Below, one piece after another: positions 32,949 through 40,346 of a DNA stretch of 64,000 bases. The DNA comes from Paraburkholderia megapolitana (lineage in GTDB: Bacteria > Pseudomonadota > Gammaproteobacteria > Burkholderiales > Burkholderiaceae). The notes beneath the pieces were generated by a model. That model searched no databases, had not been told where the DNA came from, and saw only the letters and a program-made list of their open reading frames with translations. The translations under genes were made by a program, and so were the position numbers. Within the stretch, counting starts at the first letter, position 1. Each line of letters starts with the position of its first letter. The stretch spans positions 1,054,001-1,118,000 of the forward strand of contig NZ_CP041743.1 of the NCBI RefSeq assembly GCF_007556815.1, written 5' to 3'.

Positions 32949-33653
32949 TTACCAGGGAACGGTTCTGCCGAGATAGTCGACGTAATGCAAGCCCGCGCGC
33001 CCTTCATGGGCCTCGATCGTATTAACCAGGTTCGGAATGCTTTCTTCGATAGTCAGGCGCGCCTCGGGACCGCCCATGTCGGTCTGGACCCATCCGGGCG
33101 CCATCAGCAGAAGGCTGCGCGGATGCTCGGCGCTTTGTACCGCGTAGGTACGCATGAACATGTTGAGCGCGGCCTTGCTGCCTCGATAGACCTGGTAGTT
33201 CGCATTGGTGGCATTGGCGATGCTGCCCTGCCCCGACGACATGACACCGATCGTTCCGGTCGGCGGGACGAGGTCCTGAAACGCGTTGATGACGCGCATC
33301 GGACTTAGCGAGTTCGTCACCATCACCCGGACGAATTCTTCCGTCGATACGTCCGCTATCGTTTCACGGTCGTCGTTCTTGACGCCTGCGTTCACGAACA
33401 GCACGTCGATGCGCCGATCTGCAAGGCGAGCGCGCAGCGCTGCGACCTGCTCCGGAATCGCGATATCGGCCGCTTCTACTTCGAGCGCGCCGGCGGAGGC
33501 TTCCGCAAGACGTTGAAGCTTTTCTGTAGAAGTCGCGCGTCCCGTGGCGATAACCCGGTAACCGCGCTTCAAATACTCCTCAACCATGGCAAATCCGAGG
33601 CCGCGCGAGGCGCCAACCAGGAGAATGGTTTTCTGCGAAGGTGTGTTTTGCAT
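32949..33653 (-). CDS. SDR family oxidoreductase
   Basis: A 234-residue SDR whose start at 33653 follows AAAGGA. It has VGASRGLG (about 13-20) for the cofactor, NAG in LFVNAGVKND, a Ser pair in GVMSSGQGS and YRGSK for Tyr/Lys. ATGRATS after the second strand suggests NADP. It ends GLHYVDYLGRTVPW, like the SDR family members that end in a conserved Pro-Trp. A LysR gene is divergent, 174 bases away. The MarR-GNAT gene follows downstream but has its own promoter. Confidence 0.9.
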   Translation of the reverse strand: MQNTPSQKTILLVGASRGLGFAMVEEYLKRGYRVIATGRATSTEKLQRLAEASAGALEVEAADIAIPEQVAALRARLADRRIDVLFVNAGVKNDDRETIADVSTEEFVRVMVTNSLSPMRVINAFQDLVPPTGTIGVMSSGQGSIANATNANYQVYRGSKAALNMFMRTYAVQSAEHPRSLLLMAPGWVQTDMGGPEARLTIEESIPNLVNTIEAHEGRAGLHYVDYLGRTVPW

Positions 33654-33827
33654 CGAAATCCTTTGTATACGAAGCCGCTTTCGAACGCCAAAGTTGCGAA
33701 AGCGATCCTCTTCAATCAATCGTGCAGCGAATATAGACGCCGCAAAGGAATGGCGGAAGCCGCACCGAATACAACTAAACTATGCATCGGACGCCATACC
33801 TCATCTCCGCCTGTTACAGGTCAAAAG

Positions 33828-34745
33828 ATGTCTGAACCGGATCTCAATCTTCTTTTCGCGCTCGATGCGCTGCTCACCGAGAAAAACGTGACGCGCGCGG
33901 CCCGGTCGTTGCATTTGAGTGCCTCGGCCATGAGCCGCACGCTGACCCGCCTTCGCACTGCAACCGGCGACCCACTACTGGTCCGCGCCGGGCGCGAGAT
34001 GGTGCTGACTCCATACGCCGAACAGATTCGCGAGCAGACACGCAATGTCGTTCAGGAAGCGCGTTCGTTGCTGCGCCCCTCGCCGGCCACGCTCGATCTT
34101 TCGACGTTGCATAGAACCCTCACGATTCGTGTCAATGAAGCTTTCGTGGAAGCCTTTGGCGCGCCGTTGATCGCCGAAGCAACCGCGCTTGCGCCGCACG
34201 TGCGTTTGCACTTCACGTCAAAGCCGGAGAAGAACGCGGAATCGCTGCGAAATGGCTCCGCCGATCTCGAGATTGGCGTTCTGGAAGGGATGGGGCCTGA
34301 AGTACGCATTCAGGCGTTGTTTCGGGACCGCTACCTGGGTGTGGTCAGAAAGGAGCATCCGCTCGATCTGGCGAAGAAAGTGACGACGAAGCAATACGCG
34401 GCATTCGGCCATGTCGTCGCTCCGTACAGTCGCCAGACAGGCGATGCGCTTGATGCTGAGATTGCACGGTTAGGTCTGGAACGAACGACCGTTGCGATCG
34501 TGCCGAGTTTTCCGGCAGCGCTGGCGGTGGCTCGAGCATCCGATCTGATTGCGCTACTGCCTGCTTCTTTCATCGACACGCAACACGCCGCCACATCCGA
34601 CACCGTCTACACCTTCGAGCTTCCCGTGGCGATCGATGGCATTACGGTTTCCCAGATGTGGCATCCCCGTCTGGAGAATGACCCGGTTCATCGCTGGCTG
34701 CGGCAACTGGTTCTCAGAGTCTGTCGTCAGGTGGTGCCGCTTTGA
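33828..34745 (+). CDS. LysR family regulator, NodD/LeuO-like subgroup
   Basis: A 305-residue LysR regulator starting MSEPDLNLLFALDALLTEKN, the opening of the NodD/LeuO/NahR-like branch. The recognition helix is in TRAARSLHLSASAMSRTLTR, followed by LLVRAGREMVLTPYA. The effector domain runs from about 95. I chose the ATG at 33828; the frame is open for 105 codons upstream, but those overlap the divergent SDR gene. The ribosome site is weak. It probably controls the SDR at 32949. Confidence 0.9.
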   Translation: MSEPDLNLLFALDALLTEKNVTRAARSLHLSASAMSRTLTRLRTATGDPLLVRAGREMVLTPYAEQIREQTRNVVQEARSLLRPSPATLDLSTLHRTLTIRVNEAFVEAFGAPLIAEATALAPHVRLHFTSKPEKNAESLRNGSADLEIGVLEGMGPEVRIQALFRDRYLGVVRKEHPLDLAKKVTTKQYAAFGHVVAPYSRQTGDALDAEIARLGLERTTVAIVPSFPAALAVARASDLIALLPASFIDTQHAATSDTVYTFELPVAIDGITVSQMWHPRLENDPVHRWLRQLVLRVCRQVVPL

Positions 34746-34746
34746 C

Positions 34747-35640
34747 TTAACCCGCGTCGAAACTCGCGATTGCAGCGCTCGGCGAGACTTGCCGTCCGGC
34801 ATTCGCAGCCACGATCCCATCGACGCGCGACAGATGATGCCGATTGTCGTGATCCCACGGATGAAAGCCCGGTCGGAAGAAACTCAACCATTCCCCTGCA
34901 ATGCGCGGAAACACCCCGTGCCGCGGACCGTAGAGAAACTTGATCACCCGCCCCATGCCGCGCACGCGATGATCGGCATACCGGTCGGAGCGGATCAGCG
35001 CGGTATGAATCAGGAACACGACGGGCCAGAACGTCACCGTCGCAAGCAGAAAAACGCTGACGCGTTTCAGATAGCGTATCGGACCCGGCTTGATCACGGC
35101 ATTCCAGACGTCGAACGCTACGGCCTTGTGTTCGGTTTCCTCAAGTGCATGCCAGAGCCACATCTGCCGGTAGCCTTCCTCCGATCCTTCCAGGCGAGTC
35201 GGGTCGTCGAGCATCAGGCCGGCGAGCATCGCCGTGTAGTGTTCGACTGCGACGGTATGGGCAAGCTGCATCCAGTGGGGCATCACCCGTTTCATCCAGC
35301 CTGTCACCGCCCAGTTCTGCTGGTCGATCTTGCGCGCAGGCAGGCGGTTAGCCTGCAGCATTTCGTTGTATTCCACGTGTTCGCGGCTATGCATCGCCTC
35401 CTGGCCGATGAAGGCGAGCACCTGCTTCTTGAGCACCGGGTCGTCGATCTGGTCGCGATAGTTGCGCACAGAATCCATGAAGAAGCGCTCACCCGCCGGG
35501 AAGAGCAGCGACAGCGCGTTGAAAAAGTGCGAGACCTGTGTGCCTTGTCCGTGCCAGTTTTTCGCGCGTTCGACCGGCAAATTGAAGTGCACGTCGCGAC
35601 GCACGGGCATCACGAACGTTGGGTTCGGTTGGGCAGGCAT
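34747..35640 (-). CDS. Metal-dependent hydrolase, PF10118-type
   Basis: A 297-residue, mostly helical protein. FIGQEAMHSREHVEYNE (about 96-112) and WHALEETEHKAVAFDVW (about 170-186) place Glu and His ligands in two helices. This resembles ferritin-like diiron proteins, although the family is named metal-dependent hydrolase in databases. A hydrophobic segment (VFLLATVTFWPVVFLIHTALI) may anchor it to the membrane. The start at 35640 has AGGTGG three bases upstream, overlapping the edge of a perfect palindrome, so a TetR-type repressor probably controls it. No tetR gene is adjacent. It converges with the LysR gene with a gap of a single base. Confidence 0.85.
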   Translation of the reverse strand: MPAQPNPTFVMPVRRDVHFNLPVERAKNWHGQGTQVSHFFNALSLLFPAGERFFMDSVRNYRDQIDDPVLKKQVLAFIGQEAMHSREHVEYNEMLQANRLPARKIDQQNWAVTGWMKRVMPHWMQLAHTVAVEHYTAMLAGLMLDDPTRLEGSEEGYRQMWLWHALEETEHKAVAFDVWNAVIKPGPIRYLKRVSVFLLATVTFWPVVFLIHTALIRSDRYADHRVRGMGRVIKFLYGPRHGVFPRIAGEWLSFFRPGFHPWDHDNRHHLSRVDGIVAANAGRQVSPSAAIASFDAG

Positions 35641-35646
35641 GAGCCA

Positions 35647-35678
35647 CCTATCGTTACATTGATAAATGTAACGATAGG
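35647..35678. promoter_or_regulatory. Perfect 13-bp palindrome, candidate TetR operator
   Basis: Arms CCTATCGTTACAT (35647-35659) and ATGTAACGATAGG (35666-35678) flank a six-base TGATAA spacer. It begins seven bases upstream of the start codon of the metal-dependent hydrolase. Arm length and spacing suit a TetR dimer pair. The regulator itself is not in this neighbourhood. Confidence 0.75.
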
Positions 35679-35771
35679 CCGATGCAGACTTGGGACGCAA
35701 GGCACGCGCTAGTGGCGGACTTCCAAACGCGGCCCCCGCCCGGTGGACACATGTACGGCCCGCCCGCGCAA

Positions 35772-35948
35772 TCAGCCCGCAAAATGCGCGATCAGGCTGC
35801 GCGCCACCGGTATCAGGTTTTCGCCGCCCAGCATACCGAGCAGGCCGACCAGTGCAATCGTCGGCGGCGCCGGTGATTTGACGTTGACCACGCTGTACAG
35901 CAAGCCAACCGCAACGCCGACGGCAAGTGAAATCAGATAGGGTTTCAT
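35772..35948 (-). CDS. XapX domain-containing small membrane protein
   Basis: A 58-codon gene. MKPYLISLAVGVAVGLLYSV forms the first membrane helix. The turn VKSPAPPTIALVGLLGMLGG is the signature of the XapX family. A second, amphipathic helix follows. GAGGAA precedes the ATG at 35948 with suitable spacing. The stop of the oxidoreductase lies 20 bases upstream on the same strand, so the pair is an operon. The family function is unknown; members are small inner-membrane proteins often found beside redox enzymes. Confidence 0.88.
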   Translation of the reverse strand: MKPYLISLAVGVAVGLLYSVVNVKSPAPPTIALVGLLGMLGGENLIPVARSLIAHFAG

Positions 35949-35967
35949 CTCGGGTTCCTCGCGCCAG

Positions 35968-36936
35968 TCATTGCATGTTGATCACGACGCGGCCGCGCGT
36001 TCCGGCCGCCACCGCTTCATACGCTTCGCGAGCTTGTGCGAGCGTGAAGCGCTGCGCGATCACCGGTGCTTCGAAGCTACCGCTTTCGAAGCCTTCGGCA
36101 AGCGCCGTCATCAGTCGCGCGGATTCTGTCACGCCGAGCTTCGCACTGTCCGTGCCGAAGAGTTGTGTCTCGTTGTGATAGAAATCGATCAGATCGAATT
36201 CGACGCGACGTTTGCCGGTTGCGCTGATTTCGACGACCCGACCGCGCTGCTTCGCGAGCCCGAGTGCGATCTCGAACGCGACGCCACCCACCGCGTCGTA
36301 GACGACATCGGCACCGGCGCCGTTCGTCAACGCCTTGACGCGTTCCACTGCGTGCTCGTCGAACGGTACGTATGCATCGATCCGGCGCGCGGCCGGCGAA
36401 TCCGCCACGGGCGGTTGACGATCGACGGCGATCACGCGCGCGCCGCGTGCCTTCGCGATCTGCGTGACGGCTCCGCCCACGCCGCCGGATGCACCGATCA
36501 CCGCAATCGTTTCGCCTGCGGCGAGTTGCGCGTAATCGACGGTACCGAGCCATGCAACCACGAAGTTCACGCCGATCGCTGCGGCCTGTTCATGGCTCAG
36601 CGTAGACGGTTTGCGGCTCAGTGCTGCGACGGGAATTTCGATCAGCTCCGCGTGCGTGCCGTCGCGCGTGAAACCGATGTCGCCGCCGGTACCCCAGACT
36701 TCTGCGCCGAGCCATTCGGCCGGACCCGCCACGACGACACCGCTGAAGTCGCGGCCCGGAACGCGCGGTGGTTTCGTATGCGAGAAATGACCGCCGACAT
36801 TCTTCACATCGCTCGGATTAACCGATGCGCTTTTTACTCGCACCAGTGCATTGCCGGCGACTGGTTGCGGCGTTGCACGTTCGACGTATTCGAGAACGTC
36901 AGGGGCACCGAAGGTTTTGAACTGAATGGCTTTCAT
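35968..36936 (-). CDS. MDR-family NAD(P)H:quinone oxidoreductase-like
   Basis: A 322-residue zinc-independent medium-chain dehydrogenase. ASVNPSDVKNVGG and PRVPGRDFSGVVV mark the GroES-like catalytic domain. IGASGGVGGAVTQIAKARGA (about 147-166) is the Rossmann cofactor motif. No structural or catalytic zinc cysteines are seen, as expected for quinone-oxidoreductase or enoyl-reductase types. The ATG at 36936 is preceded by AGGAG seven bases away. It is followed by XapX and preceded on the same strand by an AraC gene 148 bases off. The substrate is unknown. Confidence 0.92.
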   Translation of the reverse strand: MKAIQFKTFGAPDVLEYVERATPQPVAGNALVRVKSASVNPSDVKNVGGHFSHTKPPRVPGRDFSGVVVAGPAEWLGAEVWGTGGDIGFTRDGTHAELIEIPVAALSRKPSTLSHEQAAAIGVNFVVAWLGTVDYAQLAAGETIAVIGASGGVGGAVTQIAKARGARVIAVDRQPPVADSPAARRIDAYVPFDEHAVERVKALTNGAGADVVYDAVGGVAFEIALGLAKQRGRVVEISATGKRRVEFDLIDFYHNETQLFGTDSAKLGVTESARLMTALAEGFESGSFEAPVIAQRFTLAQAREAYEAVAAGTRGRVVINMQ

Positions 36937-37084
36937 CACACGACTCCTGGTTGACCGGGTGCTGCATCGAGCAGCTTCAGGACGAAGTCTAGATTGCCGA
37001 TTCGCGATTGTCTGGACAAAGACTTTCGAATTTCGGACAACCGGCGAGGGTCGTATTTACGGGTTGTTCCGGCCCGTGGCTGGC

Positions 37085-37900
37085 CTAAGCGGCATCGCTT
37101 GAAGTGACGTCTTCGCTCGATGCATCGAGTGTCTGATGCGGGTGAAAGCCGGTTGGCGGTGCGCCGAGTTCGCGGCGGAACATGTCGCTGAAACTGCTTG
37201 GCAGATAGCCGAGCGCACGCGCGACGCTGCTAACCGCCTGGCCTTCGGCAAGCCACGAGATCGCTACGGCAAGCTGTACCTGGCGGCGCCATTCGGCGAA
37301 GCCCATCCCGAGTTCGCGCTGAAACAGCCGCGACAACGTGCGCGAACTCGCCCCGACCGAAGCCGCGTGTTCGTCGAATCCGATATCGAGCGACGGGTTC
37401 GCGACGACTGCATCGCACAGCATCGCGAGCCTTCGGTCGGAAGTGCCCGGCAGCGGAATACGCTGCACGTGACGGCGTGCATGTGCAAGTTCCATCGCGG
37501 CGAGCCGATAGGCCGTCTGCAGATATTTTTCGTCGCGTTCGGCTTCACGCTCGGCGAGCGTCGTGATCAGTTCGCGCAGCAGGCCGTTCACTTCGAACAC
37601 ATCGGGCCGCCGGCTCAGATGCTGCACGTAACGCTTGTGCAAATAGACGTTGCGCATGTCGACGCTGCTCATCATCGAGATGGCGTGGTCGGTGCCGGGC
37701 GGCAACCAGACTGCGCGTTGCGGCGGCACGATGAGCGCCTCCCTGCCGATCTCCACCCACATCACGCCGGCAACCGCATACAGCACCTGCGCCCAGTCGT
37801 GCTGATGTGCATCGATGCGCGTGCCGCGCGGGTAGTGCCGCGCAAGCGAGCGACCGTGTTCGGGGCCGGTGTGCAGATCGGGTGGAAGCGCTCTGGGCAT
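37085..37900 (-). CDS. AraC family regulator
   Basis: A 271-residue regulator. An N-terminal cupin (DAHQHDWAQVLYAVAGVMWVE, then VPPQRAVWLPPGTDHAI) senses the ligand. The C-terminal part carries SLDIGFDEHAASVGASSRTLSRLF and QAVSSVARALGYLPSSFSDMF, the two helix-turn-helix units. WLPPG and the arrangement of the two units are typical of the AraC subgroup that controls efflux or reductase genes. It probably controls the oxidoreductase-XapX pair downstream. It starts 93 bases behind the stop of the ThrRS-like gene, so read-through from that gene is possible. Confidence 0.92.
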   Translation of the reverse strand: MPRALPPDLHTGPEHGRSLARHYPRGTRIDAHQHDWAQVLYAVAGVMWVEIGREALIVPPQRAVWLPPGTDHAISMMSSVDMRNVYLHKRYVQHLSRRPDVFEVNGLLRELITTLAEREAERDEKYLQTAYRLAAMELAHARRHVQRIPLPGTSDRRLAMLCDAVVANPSLDIGFDEHAASVGASSRTLSRLFQRELGMGFAEWRRQVQLAVAISWLAEGQAVSSVARALGYLPSSFSDMFRRELGAPPTGFHPHQTLDASSEDVTSSDAA

Positions 37901-37993
37901 GTGAAACCGTGGTTGGAAGGGACGCGCGGCGTGGCGCGGCAGTCGATGCGTCGTAGCATACCGCAGCGCTATTGCCGCGCAACAAGAGCACTG

Positions 37994-39259
37994 TCACGAC
38001 GCAATGAACGCTGCATTCGACGGCGCAGAGTGTGCGCGCAATGCCTCACGCAGCGCAGCGCTATCCCCCGACGGCGACGCGAATTCACGCTGCAACTGCG
38101 CGAGCGCTTCGTCGACGGACAGCGTGCTCTGCGCGCCATCGCGCCTGCGCAACGTGACGCTGCCACTGTCCGCCTCGCGTGCGCCGGCAATCGCCAGCAC
38201 CGGTACGCGATACGCGCGCGCATCGACGATCTTGCGTGGCAACCGCTCCGACCGGAGGTCGGGCAGCACCCGCAGACCCGCATCGGCAAAACGCATCGCC
38301 AGTTCGTCCGCATATGCGTATTCCCGCTCGCCGACATTGGCCACGACAATCTGGTCGGGCGCGAGCCAGCCCGGCAGCCAGCCGTCGTGATGTTCGAGCA
38401 GAACGCCGATGAAACGCTCGAGGCTACCCAGCACCGCGTGATGAATCATCACAGGCCGTGCCTTCGCTCCGTCGCGACCGATGTAGTTCGCGTCGAGCCG
38501 CTCGGGCAGCACGTAATCGAGCTGCGCCGTTCCGCATTGCCAGCTTCGTCCGTAGCGGTCCGTCAATAGAAACTCAAGCTTCGGACCATAGAACGCCCCT
38601 TCGCCCGGCTGAATCCGCACCGCAAGATCCGCCGCCACAGCCGCCTGCGCGAGCAGCGCTTCGGCGCGGTCCCACATCGTATCGTCGCCGGCGCGCTGCG
38701 CAGGCCGCGTCGATAGCGCGACATCGAAGCCCGCAAAACCGAAATCCGCATACACGTGACGCAGCAGCACGCAAAACCGCACGAGTTCGCTGACTACCTG
38801 TTCTTCCGCGCAGAAGACATGTGCGTCGTCTTGCGTGAAGGCCCGTGCACGCATCAAGCCATGCAGCGAGCCGGAAGGCTCCGCACGATGCACTGCACCG
38901 AACTCCGCGTAGCGAACCGGCAACTCGCGCCAGGAACGCACGCGCTTGTTGAAGATCTGCACGTGGCATGGGCAACTCATCGGCTTCAGGCACGCGACAT
39001 GACCGTCGTTATCGAGTGCGTACATGTTCGCGCCGAACTTGTCCCAATGACCGCTCTGTTCCCACAACGAGCGCGCAAGCAGTTGCGGCGTACGGATCTC
39101 GCGAAAGCCGGCCTGCTGCATACGCGCGTGAATATAGCCTTCCACCGCGCGATATAACGCTAGCCCGCGCGGATGCCAGAAAATCATCCCGGGACCTTCG
39201 TCCTGCTGGTGAAACAGATCGAGCGCATTGCCGAGCGCCCGGTGATCGACGTCTTCCAC
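37994..39259 (-). CDS. Short threonyl-tRNA synthetase without TGS and editing domains
   Basis: A 421-residue class II synthetase that should charge tRNA-Thr. The GTG at 39259 has AAGGAG six bases upstream; a further GTG at 39283 lacks one. It begins directly at the catalytic domain (motif 1 region GMIFWHPRG), so the TGS and editing domains of the usual 640-residue enzyme are absent. Zinc ligands are kept: Cys96 in LKPMSCPCH, His147 in FTQDDAHVFC and His273 in PVMIHHAV. Motif 2 (GAVHRAEPSGSLHGLM) and the motif 3 Arg282 (LGSLERFIG) are intact. The usual MIHRA reads MIHHA and CPGH reads CPCH. A C-terminal anticodon-binding domain starts near 300. Control is by the threonine attenuator just upstream. 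Confidence 0.93.
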   Translation of the reverse strand: MEDVDHRALGNALDLFHQQDEGPGMIFWHPRGLALYRAVEGYIHARMQQAGFREIRTPQLLARSLWEQSGHWDKFGANMYALDNDGHVACLKPMSCPCHVQIFNKRVRSWRELPVRYAEFGAVHRAEPSGSLHGLMRARAFTQDDAHVFCAEEQVVSELVRFCVLLRHVYADFGFAGFDVALSTRPAQRAGDDTMWDRAEALLAQAAVAADLAVRIQPGEGAFYGPKLEFLLTDRYGRSWQCGTAQLDYVLPERLDANYIGRDGAKARPVMIHHAVLGSLERFIGVLLEHHDGWLPGWLAPDQIVVANVGEREYAYADELAMRFADAGLRVLPDLRSERLPRKIVDARAYRVPVLAIAGAREADSGSVTLRRRDGAQSTLSVDEALAQLQREFASPSGDSAALREALRAHSAPSNAAFIAS

Positions 39260-39300
39260 GATATTCTCCTTCGGGTTGTGCACGCGAGCCGGACGGAGAA

Positions 39301-39332
39301 TAAAAAAAGCCCCGTCCTCTGCGGGCGGGGCT
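39301..39332 (-). terminator. Attenuator terminator of the ThrRS-like gene
   Basis: On the minus strand the arms AGCCCCG (39332-39326) and CGGGGCT (39314-39308) form the stem, with two further C-G pairs possible beyond one mismatch. A run of seven Ts follows at 39308-39302. It lies between the leader peptide stop (39358) and the ThrRS start (39259). Part of its 5' arm and loop (39329-39323, CCCGCCC) is perfectly complementary to GGGCGGG at 39388-39382 near the end of the leader ORF, giving a mutually exclusive antiterminator. Confidence 0.82.
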
Positions 39333-39357
39333 TTGGGTGTCTTGCGACGCGTCTACA

Positions 39358-39435
39358 TCAGCGCATGCGATCTCCCCGCGACCCGCCCATGGCGGTCGTG
39401 GTGGTGGTCGTGGTGGTGATGAAGTGTGCGTTCAT
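39358..39435 (-). CDS. Threonine leader peptide (25 residues, eight Thr in a row)
   Basis: The minus strand reads MNAHFITTTTTTTTAMGGSR and then GDRMR before a TGA at 39360-39358. Eight threonine codons (ACC/ACG) occupy 39417-39394. The count is far above chance, and the ORF is followed by an intrinsic terminator ahead of a threonyl-tRNA synthetase gene. This is the layout of transcription attenuation: ribosomes stall on the Thr codons when charged tRNA-Thr is scarce, freeing GGGCGGG (39388-39382) to pair with the terminator arm. No ribosome site is visible; the promoter lies so close that the mRNA may begin at or near the AUG. Confidence 0.85.
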   Translation of the reverse strand: MNAHFITTTTTTTTAMGGSRGDRMR

Positions 39436-39441
39436 GCGATG

Positions 39442-39471
39442 ACTGTAATGGCGGCGTGACGTGGTTGTCAA
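39442..39471 (-). promoter_or_regulatory. Promoter of the threonine leader
   Basis: A consensus -35 TTGACA (39471-39466) and a -10 TACAGT (39447-39442) are separated by 18 bases on the minus strand. The -10 ends six bases before the leader peptide AUG, so transcription should start at or very near the AUG, giving a leaderless or nearly leaderless leader mRNA. Confidence 0.7.
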
Positions 39472-39568
39472 TTTGCACGTGATTGCGGAAAGTCGTCGTA
39501 GGATAGTGCGTAGCGATTGTATAAACCACACGTCGCGCTCCTACGAGCGCACCAAGGAGGATTCACCG

Positions 39569-40060
39569 TTGCCGATTCACATCCGTCCAGCCGTCGAACA
39601 CGACGCACCGCTGATCCTGCAATTCATCACCGAACTTGCTGTGTACGAGAAAGCCGAGCATGAAGTCGTGGCCACCGCCGACACCATCCGCACGAGCCTC
39701 TTCTCAACCGGCTCGCCAGCGCACGCGCTGATCTGCGAAATCGACGGAGAGCCCGCGGGCTTTGCGGTGTATTTCTTTTCGTACTCGACGTGGCTCGCGC
39801 AGAAGGGGCTGTACCTGGAAGACCTGTACATCTCGCCGCGGTTTCGCGGTACCGGCGCCGGCAAGCGCCTGCTGCATCATCTCGCGCAACAGGCCATCGC
39901 CGATGGTTGTGGACGCTTCGAATGGAGCGTGCTCGACTGGAACGAGCCGGCCATCCGCTTTTACGAAACGGTCGGCGCGAGCCCGCAGTCCGAGTGGGTG
40001 CGCTATCGCCTCGCCGGCGAAGCGCTGCGCGCATTCGCGGGACAAACCGTCGCGTCATAA
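39569..40060 (+). CDS. GNAT family N-acetyltransferase (diamine-acetyltransferase-like)
   Basis: A 163-residue GNAT enzyme. I take the TTG at 39569 as start because AAGGAGG lies eight bases before it and the protein then opens IHIRPAVEHDAPLILQFI, the usual first strand and helix. YLEDLYISPRFRGTGAGKRLL is the acetyl-CoA loop, and LDWNEPAIRFYETVGA the last motif. The GLYLEDLYI and LDWNEPAI wording is typical of spermidine/spermine-acetyltransferase-like bacterial enzymes, so a polyamine or amino acid substrate is plausible. It is divergent from the threonine attenuator. Confidence 0.9.
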   Translation: MPIHIRPAVEHDAPLILQFITELAVYEKAEHEVVATADTIRTSLFSTGSPAHALICEIDGEPAGFAVYFFSYSTWLAQKGLYLEDLYISPRFRGTGAGKRLLHHLAQQAIADGCGRFEWSVLDWNEPAIRFYETVGASPQSEWVRYRLAGEALRAFAGQTVAS

Positions 40061-40067
40061 CCGCATC

Positions 40068-40088
40068 GTCTTGCGCACCGCGCAAGAC
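40068..40088. terminator. Hairpin after the GNAT gene
   Basis: GTCTTGCGC (40068-40076) and GCGCAAGAC (40080-40088) are perfect nine-base arms around three bases, eight bases after the acetyltransferase stop. No T tract follows, so termination would need another factor. The bases from 40089 to 40346 show no gene. Confidence 0.5.
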
Positions 40089-40346
40089 CGTACCTGCCCG
40101 CTCCGTGCAACGCGGACGCGGGCCCTTCATCCACCCGGGCTCTTTCCCAAATCTTGCAGCCCCTCTCACGGTTCCTTTCGAAACTGCATCTTTTGGTAAG
40201 AACATCGAAAGCGAGCCGTCTCTATAGCTTCACACCTGAATGTTCCAATGCGAACGCTCTGATGCACGCCCCAACCGGCTCCGCATTGGCAGTGCGCCGA
40301 CCCCACACGCATGGCGCGCAGTCCGCCGATACCGGAGACCCGAACA

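Noticed and set aside
39388..39420. GGTGGT-type simple repeat or microsatellite
   Set aside because: The repeat is the coding reverse of eight Thr codons in a well-placed leader ORF, so it is functional rather than slippage noise.
39301..39471. T-box riboswitch ahead of the ThrRS gene
   Set aside because: No T-box consensus or specifier loop; the Thr leader peptide with terminator explains the region and suits a proteobacterium better.
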